The notes under the pieces are model-generated. The model had not been told where the DNA came from. It was given only the letters and a program-made list of their open reading frames with translations, and searched no databases. DNA of 11,313 nt from positions 1-11,313 of the forward strand of contig CAJXJV010000024.1 of assembly GCA_913055135.1 (NCBI GenBank). Reading direction: 5' to 3'. Positions 5,977 through 11,313 of this stretch are shown here, piece after piece; positions within the stretch are counted from its first letter, which is position 1; each line of letters starts with the position of its first letter. Source of the stretch: an uncultured Desulfurobacterium sp. (GTDB lineage: Bacteria; Aquificota; Aquificia; Desulfurobacteriales; Desulfurobacteriaceae). The translations under genes were made by a program, and so were the position numbers.

Positions 5977-7507
5977 ATCCTCTTACAACTGTAAATTTTT
6001 CAATGTGGTAGTAATCAACAGGAATAACCTTGATTTCCTTTTTGTAAATCTCTTCAATTCTATCAATTATATCTTTTTCATCTCCTTTTAACTTCTCAGC
6101 TACTAAGGGATTTGCATAGACCTTTATTACCCTTGAGCTTGAATGGTTTATTTTTAAAAGGGACAGAATCTCTCTTTCTATTTCAAAAGCTACGGTTTCA
6201 ACCGATTTTACTCTTCCCTTTCCTTCACAATAGGGGCAGGTCATTGTGAGACTTTTACCCAGACTCTTTTTGACCCTTTTTCTCGTCATTTCTACAAGCC
6301 CAAGGTCAGACATGTTGACTATCTTTGTCTTTGCTCTATCCCTGGAGAGCTCTTCTTCAAGGGTTTTCAGGAGGAGTTGCTTGTTCTCCTCCTCTTTCAT
6401 ATCAATAAAGTCAATGACAATAATTCCACCTATGTCTCTCAGCCTGAGCTGTCTTGCAATTTCCCTTGCGGCAGCAAGGTTTATTTTTAAGGCTGTTTCT
6501 TCAAGAGTTTTCGTCTTCCTGAACTTTCCACTGTTTACGTCAATGGAGACAAGAGCTTCGGTTTCATCTATCACAATGTAGCCACCGTTGGGAAGATAGA
6601 CCTTCCGCGAGAGGGCTTTTTCGATGGCCTTTTCCACTTCAAACCGCTGAAAAAGGGGGATATCCTTATTGTAGTATTTTATTCTTCCTGCAAGTTTTGG
6701 AATGAAAGCTTTTGCAAAGTTTACAGCTCTCTCAAACTCAGCCTTTGAATCTATTATAACTTCTGAAACATCTTCTGTGAGAAGGTCTCTCAGGGTTTTC
6801 GGTACTATTTCCAGATCCTGGTAGAGGAGTGATGGAGGGGGTCTGTTTTCAGATTTTTCAAGTAATCCTTTCCATACCTTTAGTATGTAGTCGAGGTCTT
6901 TTTTCAGGTCTTCTTCTGTGGCTCCTTCTGCTGCCGTTCTGACTATGATTCCATACTCTTCAGGTTTAATCTTTTCTGCTATCTCCTTCAGTCTCCCCCT
7001 TTCCGATTCGTCTGTGATTCTCCGGGAGATTCCGATTTTGTTTACAGTTGGAAGTAGAACGAGGTAGTGGCCGGGAATTGTGATGTTTGTTGTTATCCTG
7101 GGACCTTTTGTTCCTATGGGTTCTTTTGAGACCTGAATAAGGACTTCCTGTCCTTCTGAGAGAACCTCTTCTATGGATGGAAGTTCAATTTCCTGAGTTT
7201 GTGTTGTTTCGTCAAATGGGTCATCTTCTTCCTCAAATTCAACTGTAACTGCATCTCTCACGTAGAGAAATGCCTTCTTTGAGATTCCAATGTCAACAAA
7301 AGCTGCCTGAACGGCAGGGACAATTTTTATAACTCTTCCCTTGTAAATGTTTCCGACAATTCCCCTATTTCCCTTTCTCTCGACGTAGAACTCCACAAGC
7401 TGACCATCTTCTAAAATGGCGATTCTGACCTCTTTTGTATGGGCGTTTATCAGTATCTGTTTCTTAGGTTTGGATGAGTGCTTCTCTACACACCTTTGCT
7501 GTTCCAA
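5975..7507 (-). CDS. rng: Ribonuclease G/E family endoribonuclease
   Basis: 510 residues, close to RNase G length and lacking the long C-terminal scaffold of RNase E. It should cut single-stranded AU-rich RNA, mature rRNA 5' ends and turn over mRNA. An S1 RNA-binding domain covers about 45-140 ('GNIYKGRVIKIVPAVQAAFVDIG'), with an acidic loop at about 90-115. The 'GISRRI' and 'RTAAEG' lines of the 5'-sensor/RNase H region lie at about 159-195. The DNase I-like catalytic part carries Asp323 in 'SIDVNSG' and Asp366 in 'VIDFIDM', the two metal-binding aspartates. The zinc-link is C424-P-Y-C427, and a small domain follows. The start is the TTG at 7507 with AGGA 7 bases upstream. It overlaps the upstream radical SAM gene by 44 bases, and no better start exists downstream, so the exact N-terminus is less sure than the gene. 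Confidence 0.93.
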   Translation of the reverse strand: MEQQRCVEKHSSKPKKQILINAHTKEVRIAILEDGQLVEFYVERKGNRGIVGNIYKGRVIKIVPAVQAAFVDIGISKKAFLYVRDAVTVEFEEEDDPFDETTQTQEIELPSIEEVLSEGQEVLIQVSKEPIGTKGPRITTNITIPGHYLVLLPTVNKIGISRRITDESERGRLKEIAEKIKPEEYGIIVRTAAEGATEEDLKKDLDYILKVWKGLLEKSENRPPPSLLYQDLEIVPKTLRDLLTEDVSEVIIDSKAEFERAVNFAKAFIPKLAGRIKYYNKDIPLFQRFEVEKAIEKALSRKVYLPNGGYIVIDETEALVSIDVNSGKFRKTKTLEETALKINLAAAREIARQLRLRDIGGIIVIDFIDMKEEENKQLLLKTLEEELSRDRAKTKIVNMSDLGLVEMTRKRVKKSLGKSLTMTCPYCEGKGRVKSVETVAFEIEREILSLLKINHSSSRVIKVYANPLVAEKLKGDEKDIIDRIEEIYKKEIKVIPVDYYHIEKFTVVRG

Positions 7508-9887
7508 GGTTCAATCCTATCCAGTTTAATATATCCTGAATGTTTAAAATATTGCCATCTATTACGTTTATGGCAATTTCTATTCTGTCATTCTCCTCTT
7601 TAAGCAGAGCTATGTAATCCTTTAGAATGACCTCTTTCCCTTTTCTGCTGGTTAGTTTTTCCTCTTTAAGCGGGGAGAGGTCATATTCAGTAAATGGAAC
7701 AATTGTGTATGTTACCGTTTTTATTTTACTTAAAAGAGTTTCCTTAGGTTCAAGGTCTATGAAGCCTTTGAACTTTAAACCTTCTGGCAGGAAGTCCTTC
7801 GAGCATCTAATGAACTTTTCAAAGTTGAAGCTTTCTTCCGTGAGTTCTATCTCAACAATTTCTCCTTTGCCTTCAACGCCTACGGGGAGTCCAAGGAGGA
7901 TGTTTATCTTTGGATGGGGGTTAAACCCTTGCGAATATCTTAAGGGTAGCCCGAACTTACGGAAGGTTCTTGTAAACGCCCTTGTGAGGTCGAGGAGAGA
8001 GAGGTACTTCGCAAACCCTGTCTTTTCAAAGACAAGGGCAACTTTTCTTTTAAGTGGAAATTCCCTCTTTGGTCTTGGGGGGACTTTGAACTCTATCTTT
8101 TCCGGTATAGGATAGTTTTTCAGGTCTTTTATCTGTTGTGGTGTGCAGGCTCCACAGGCGTGACAGCCGACAATTCTACAGTCTCGAGTCCACTGTTCCT
8201 CTTCTGCCTTTTTGAGTTCTCTGAGGAGAAAGTTTTTGCTGACAACACCATCTATAAAATCCCAGGGGAGTTCTTCTTCAAGACTCCTTCTTCCTGTTGC
8301 CTTTTCAATGTTAAATCCTGTCTTTTCAAAAGCTCTAAGCCATCCATCCCAGTTAAAAAACTCGTTCCATCCATCAAGCTGGCATTCTTCAATGTGCGCA
8401 GCTTCAAGGAGCCTGCTGGTCTCTTCATCACCTCTTGTAAGTATTGCTTCAATGAGAGATTGCCTGTAGTCGTGAAATCGGAGGATAAAGCTTCTGGGAG
8501 CTTTCTTTTTTATGTACTCTATTTTTTCTTTTACCTCTTCTTCCTTTGCAAAGGGTTCCCACTGGAATGGGGTAAATGGTTTGGGAACGAAAATCGATAT
8601 TCCTGCAGCAAGGTGTTTCTTTCCTCTGTATTTCCTTCCGATTTTATAAACCTGCCAGAGCAGACCTATAAGAGAATCAATGTCTTCATAGAGTTCAAAA
8701 GGCAGACCTATCATAAAGTAGAGTTTCAACCTTCCCCAGCCTCTTGAGAATAGACCTTCTACAGCTTTAAAGAGGTCTTCATTTGTAAGCTCTTTGTTGA
8801 TTATCCTCCGGAGCCTATCTGAACCTGCCTCTGGAGCAAGGGTGAATCCTGTTTTCTTAACCTGCATTATTTGAGAGGCAAGATCCGGGTTGAATCCCTT
8901 TACCCTCATCGATGGCAGGGAAAGGGAGATCATCTCTCTATAGCAGGTTTCCATTATTTCAGGGACAAGGATGTTGAACCTGCTGTGGTCGGAGATTGAA
9001 AGAGAAGATAAGGAGGCTTCCTCGTAACCCGTGTTTTTAAATGTTTCTTCTATTAGTTTTTTGATGAGCTTTTCATCCTTCTCCCTGTAAGGTCTGTAAA
9101 TGTAACCTGCCTGGCAGAATCGACATCCTCTGAGGCATCCCCTGGCAGCTTCAACTGCTATCCTGTCCTGAGCCGTTTCAACGATTGGAACAGGAGGAGA
9201 GGTTGGGAAATAACCCTCTTTTACTCCGGTAAAAACCGCTTTCTTTACAGGGTACTTTCCAAATGCCGGAACCCAGACGCCCTCTATCTTTTTAGCTTCA
9301 TGGAGGAAATCCTCTTTGCTTGCGCCGGATTTCTTAATTTCTCTCAATAATTTTGCTATTTCAACAAGAGTTTCTTCACCGTCGCCGATGGAAACAAGAT
9401 CCACAAAGGGAGAGATGGGAACCGGGTTATACATGCAGGGACCGCCGGCAAAGATGATGGGAAATCCTTCCCTCTCTTCTCTTCTGAAAGGAAGTCCCGC
9501 AAGCTTTATCACCTGAAGTGCGTTTGTAAAGGTGAGCTCTGAGGAAAAGGAAAGTCCCCAGAGGTCGTAATCTTTCACCGGGCGGAGAGCTTCAAGCGTG
9601 TAGAGAGGGATTCCTCTCCTTTTCATTAGTTCCTGCATGTCGGGACGGGGAAGGTAAGCTCTGTGACAGAGAGCAAAGTCTGTCAGGTTGTTGAGAATAT
9701 GGTAGAGAATCTTTCCACCTATGTGGGAACTTCCAACTTCATATAGGTCTGGATAGGTGAGGACAAACCTTACTTCTCTCTCTTCAAATGAAGGAGCTCT
9801 CTGGTTTAGCTCCAGAGGTAAATAAGCAGATGGTTTCTTTACGTTGTAGAGCTCTTGAATGAGCTTTTCGTCCTTAAAAATCGTCAA
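7464..9887 (-). CDS. Fused TIGR03960 radical SAM protein with C-terminal DUF2344 (TIGR03936) domain
   Basis: 807 residues from a TTG at 9887, chosen because GGAG lies 6 bases before it; an ATG at 9917 has no such site. Residues about 35-180 form a degenerate cobalamin-binding-like (Rossmann) domain ('VRFVLTYPDLYEVGSSHIGG', 'FAGGPCMYNPVPI', 'SIGDGEE'). The radical SAM domain covers about 235-470, with 4Fe-4S ligands C251, C255 and C258 in 'AARGCLRGCRFCQAG'. A linker carries a second cysteine group, C570, C575, C578 and C581, that may hold another cluster or zinc. The last part, about 611-807, is the DUF2344 'radical SAM-linked' domain ('YLSLLDLTRAFTRTFRKFGL', 'SQGFNPHPKINILLGLPVGV'). In many bacteria these are two adjacent genes just before rng; here they are one polypeptide, still followed by rng. 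The substrate is unknown; the context suggests RNA or ribosome-related chemistry. Confidence 0.9.
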   Translation of the reverse strand: MTIFKDEKLIQELYNVKKPSAYLPLELNQRAPSFEEREVRFVLTYPDLYEVGSSHIGGKILYHILNNLTDFALCHRAYLPRPDMQELMKRRGIPLYTLEALRPVKDYDLWGLSFSSELTFTNALQVIKLAGLPFRREEREGFPIIFAGGPCMYNPVPISPFVDLVSIGDGEETLVEIAKLLREIKKSGASKEDFLHEAKKIEGVWVPAFGKYPVKKAVFTGVKEGYFPTSPPVPIVETAQDRIAVEAARGCLRGCRFCQAGYIYRPYREKDEKLIKKLIEETFKNTGYEEASLSSLSISDHSRFNILVPEIMETCYREMISLSLPSMRVKGFNPDLASQIMQVKKTGFTLAPEAGSDRLRRIINKELTNEDLFKAVEGLFSRGWGRLKLYFMIGLPFELYEDIDSLIGLLWQVYKIGRKYRGKKHLAAGISIFVPKPFTPFQWEPFAKEEEVKEKIEYIKKKAPRSFILRFHDYRQSLIEAILTRGDEETSRLLEAAHIEECQLDGWNEFFNWDGWLRAFEKTGFNIEKATGRRSLEEELPWDFIDGVVSKNFLLRELKKAEEEQWTRDCRIVGCHACGACTPQQIKDLKNYPIPEKIEFKVPPRPKREFPLKRKVALVFEKTGFAKYLSLLDLTRAFTRTFRKFGLPLRYSQGFNPHPKINILLGLPVGVEGKGEIVEIELTEESFNFEKFIRCSKDFLPEGLKFKGFIDLEPKETLLSKIKTVTYTIVPFTEYDLSPLKEEKLTSRKGKEVILKDYIALLKEENDRIEIAINVIDGNILNIQDILNWIGLNLGTAKVCREALIQT

Positions 9888-10455
9888 AGAAGTCTCCTGT
9901 ATCAAATTCGTTGTCATAATCTACAAAGTCATCTTGAATAGTGTAATTCTTTTCTTCATCGTGGTTATCTAAGCTTGAAGAATCAGTATCCTCTTTATGA
10001 AATTCTTCGGCTTGATGTGCAACTGCTTCGTGTATTGAGTCTGCTATAAGATCTGCAATTAAAAATCCTGCAGCAGTTCCAAGGATTGTTCCAAGCCATG
10101 GGAATCCCGGAGTGTAGGGCTCTCCAGATGGGGATTGTGTTCTTGAGAAGAGTTTCTGGAGTTCCTCTTTTCTTACAGGAACGGTTATTATCTCTCTACC
10201 GTTATCCAATTTGATTTCGTAGGTATTCTCATCTAACTTTTCAAAGGAAAAGCGTTTGAGCTCGGAGCTCCTGAAAAATCTGAAGCTTCCTTCCTTGAAA
10301 TAAGAGACACCATCTTCTGAAAAGTTGAGAATAGAACCATCGATTCCTTTAATCTCTACAGTTCTTCTTCTCCTGTTGTTTTTTATCAGCGTAGGGACAA
10401 TTACCAGAGTGAAGATAAAAAAGAGAAAGAGAATCAGAAACAGCGTTATTCTCAT
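9874..10455 (-). CDS. Unrecognised membrane protein with glycine-rich hydrophobic segment and aspartate-rich tail
   Basis: 193 residues from an ATG at 10455 with AAGGAG 6 bases upstream. A reading 14 codons longer, from 10497, adds a charged stretch without an SD. Residues 3-24 are one strongly hydrophobic membrane segment followed at once by 'KNNRRRR', suggesting that the rest faces the cytoplasm. About 32-105 looks like a small beta-rich domain ('VEIKGIDGSILNFSEDGVSYF', 'YEIKLDNGREIITVPV'). A proline-rich hinge leads to 'WLGTILGTAAGFLIADLIAD' at about 120-139, which has glycine-zipper-like spacing and could be a second membrane or oligomerisation helix. The tail (about 149-193) is rich in Asp, Glu and His and ends in 'FDTGDFFDDF'. 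I recognise no family. It is the first gene of the operon leading through radical SAM, rng, BamD-like, rsfS and rlmH. Confidence 0.82.
   Translation of the reverse strand: MRITLFLILFLFFIFTLVIVPTLIKNNRRRRTVEIKGIDGSILNFSEDGVSYFKEGSFRFFRSSELKRFSFEKLDENTYEIKLDNGREIITVPVRKEELQKLFSRTQSPSGEPYTPGFPWLGTILGTAAGFLIADLIADSIHEAVAHQAEEFHKEDTDSSSLDNHDEEKNYTIQDDFVDYDNEFDTGDFFDDF
9894..9897 (-). promoter_or_regulatory. Ribosome binding site fixing the TTG start of the large radical SAM gene
   Basis: GGAG on the minus strand lies 6 bases before the TTG at 9887. It is inside the 3' end of the membrane-protein gene, whose stop is at 9874, giving a 14-base overlap and probable translational coupling. Confidence 0.55.
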
Positions 10456-10618
10456 ATCATTCTCCTTATCAGGTATTCTAAGATAAAAATTAGGCAAATA
10501 GGGTATTCAAGTCCCACTGACCTTCAGGTATATCCTGACATGTTAAAATCCAAAAGGAGAACTCTGCCAGAAAAAACCTCTCAGTATTAAAAGCTGGATA
10601 GAAAAATCAGGAATTCTC
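10456..10618 (-). other. Non-coding leader region upstream of the long minus operon
   Basis: No protein-like frame was found here on either strand. On the minus strand TTGAAT (10510-10505) followed at 16 bases by an AT-rich hexamer (10488-10483) is a weak promoter candidate. A small inverted repeat lies at 10524-10538, and an 8-base half of it (TCAGGTAT) recurs at 10469-10476. A T-rich stretch (10576-10571 on the minus strand) follows the remnant gene without a convincing stem. The operon promoter probably lies here but cannot be fixed. Confidence 0.3.
10524..10538. repeat. Short inverted repeat, possible operator
   Basis: TCAGG-TATAT-CCTGA: perfect 5-base arms around a 5-base centre, about 70 bases upstream of the membrane-protein start. 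A direct copy of its left part (TCAGGTAT) at 10469-10476 lies just ahead of that gene's SD. The arms are short enough to arise by chance. Confidence 0.2.
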
Positions 10619-10920
10619 TCATTTTATTGAATGCTCCAGCAGTTGGTTCAAATCTTCAAAAGATTGCTACTTCAACACTCCTAAAATCCTCAGCAAAAAC
10701 GTAACAGCATTCTGGTTCATTAAAACAATTAAAAATCCGAGTATCAAAAGCTACCTTTTCTTTTAACTCCTGATGAGGAATAACTCTGATGGCTGAAACA
10801 GTGATGTTCATTGGTATTTCGCTTTTGCCTGGAATTCTCTTCTCTACTACTTTGGGATTGTTTATAAACCATCTAAAGGTTTACCTTAAGCCTGAGATGT
10901 TCAGGATAGACAGCTTTATA
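10619..10920 (-). pseudogene. Frameshifted C-terminal remnant of an unrecognised gene
   Basis: Protein-like sequence passes through three minus frames. Frame one (10920-10876) reads 'YKAVYPEHLRLKVNL' and meets a TAG. One base over, 'RWFINNPKVVEKRIPGK' begins and continues through 'AIRVIPHQELKEKVAFDTR' and 'EPECCYVFAEDFRSVEVA' to a TGA at 10658-10656. One base over again, 'SFEDLNQLLEHSIK' ends at a TGA at 10621-10619. Each junction is repaired by removing one base from a T run (TTT near 10876, TTTT near 10660), giving a continuous chain of roughly 100 residues. No start codon or SD precedes the first frame, and a TAA lies directly upstream, so the N-terminus is missing. The open part starts exactly where the probable antitoxin ends. 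I do not recognise the family. Real decay is most likely; sequencing error in homopolymers could explain the shifts but not the missing front. Confidence 0.6.
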
Positions 10921-11161
10921 TTACGATCTGTCCGGATCTGACTTTCCTCTTTTTGCTGAAATACTCAACAACTTCTTCAGTGGTCATCTTTAAAAGTTTC
11001 TCATTCAATTCCTTAAGGATTTCTTTCCTTTCCTCCGTCCAGTTTCCTTTTGCACAGCTCATGAGTTTTATAAACCTTATAAAGTCCTCGAGTCCAAGTT
11101 CTTCTACAAGAGCTTCACATCCTTTTCTGATAAGTTCTCTGTCGTTCTCAACTGCTGGCAT
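10916..11161 (-). CDS. Small protein paired with a PIN toxin, probable antitoxin
   Basis: 81 residues from an ATG at 11161 with GGAGG 3-4 bases upstream. A TTG six codons earlier lacks a suitable site. It is mostly helical and charged. 'DRELIRKGCEALVEELG' (about 7-23) is followed by 'LEDFIRFIKLM' and 'GNWTEERKEIL' (39-49). This pattern, ALxxxLG, then xRFI, then a Gly-(aromatic)-T-x-E-R segment, resembles small partner proteins found beside PIN-domain genes, by my recollection. The C-terminus is basic ('KKRKVRSGQ'). It overlaps the PIN gene by 14 bases, so the two are co-translated. By position it is the likely neutralising partner of the PIN ribonuclease. The order is toxin first, antitoxin second, opposite to classic VapBC. 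The pairing is inferred; no known antitoxin DNA-binding fold is obvious. Confidence 0.75.
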   Translation of the reverse strand: MPAVENDRELIRKGCEALVEELGLEDFIRFIKLMSCAKGNWTEERKEILKELNEKLLKMTTEEVVEYFSKKRKVRSGQIVI

Positions 11162-11313
11162 AGCTCCTCCAGAATTCAACCGGGTTCATTATTTCAACTT
11201 TCAAGTTATTGAGTTTTTTTAGCTTTTTCAACAAGCGTTTATCAACTGTGAGAAACACATCAGCCCCATCTTCGGCACAAACGACATGTAAGGCATCAAA
11301 ATACGTAATTCCT
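11148..11313 (-). CDS. PIN-domain protein, C-terminal 54 residues (5' end outside window)
   Basis: The frame enters at the window edge and stops at a TGA at 11150-11148. It reads 'TYFDALHVVCAEDGADVFLT' followed by 'VDKRLLKKLKKL' and a final strand with 'NPVEFW'. The 'FDALH..A...GAD.F.T.D..LL' pattern is the C-terminal half of PIN domains: the Asp of 'FDA' and the Asp of 'TVD' match the third and fourth acidic metal-binding positions. PIN toxins of the VapC kind cleave tRNA, rRNA or mRNA. The first acidic residues lie outside the window, so activity cannot be judged. Confidence 0.85.
   Translation of the reverse strand, partial: GITYFDALHVVCAEDGADVFLTVDKRLLKKLKKLNNLKVEIMNPVEFWRSYASS

Noticed and set aside
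8136..8747. 203-codon plus-strand frame opposite the large radical SAM gene
   Set aside because: Serine- and phenylalanine-rich composition typical of the antisense of Lys/Glu-rich coding DNA, and the opposite strand encodes a clearly conserved domain.
10809..10811. ATG starting a 51-residue minus-strand reading inside the remnant gene
   Set aside because: No SD precedes it, and protein-like sequence continues upstream of it in the same frame, so it is internal to the decayed gene.
10789..10941. Plus-strand 50-codon frame starting ATG GCT GAA, with one hydrophobic segment
   Set aside because: It lies antisense to the frameshifted minus remnant, which has a stronger protein-like character. 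Hydrophobic frames commonly appear opposite charged coding sequence, and its SD spacing is poor.

Overview
The window reads as a stretch of a thermophilic, AT-leaning, Gram-negative bacterial chromosome. Proteins are rich in Lys, Glu and Ile. Genes are packed with 1 to 44 base overlaps, Shine-Dalgarno (SD) sequences are strong, and TTG or GTG starts are frequent. A 2-phosphoglycerate kinase-like gene with paired ATP-cone domains, a BamD-like protein and the fused TIGR03960/DUF2344 radical SAM protein next to ribonuclease G would fit Aquificota, perhaps Desulfurobacteriaceae. That placement is an inference from gene content, not the result of a search.

Layout: (1) About 1-2416, minus strand, an envelope/metabolism operon: CDP-alcohol phosphatidyltransferase, then MltG lytic transglycosylase, then a 2-phosphoglycerate kinase-like protein that runs off the window. 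(2) About 2417-3791, plus strand, divergent from the first: an acidic 126-residue protein with a possible PD-(D/E)XK-type core, translationally coupled to a TIGR01212 (YhcC/YtqA-type) radical SAM protein. (3) About 3792-4192, plus strand: a RelB/DinJ-type antitoxin with its own promoter, followed by only the C-terminal part of a YafQ-type toxin, so the module looks deletion-damaged. (4) About 4226-10455, minus strand, a long compact operon: unrecognised membrane protein, large radical SAM protein, ribonuclease G, BamD-like TPR protein, RsfS, RlmH. Its theme is RNA and ribosome maturation plus outer-membrane assembly. (5) About 10456-11313, minus strand, an accessory end: the C-terminus of a PIN-domain toxin, a small probable antitoxin overlapping it, and a frameshifted gene remnant that begins where the antitoxin stops.

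The core genes are ordinary housekeeping genes. The unusual material is in the two damaged toxin-antitoxin spots flanking the ribosome operon, the coupled nuclease-like/radical SAM pair, the BamD-like protein without a lipobox cysteine, and the unrecognised membrane protein heading the operon. I saw no tRNA, rRNA, CRISPR array, insertion sequence or convincing intrinsic terminator. No complete, clearly new multi-gene system is visible.
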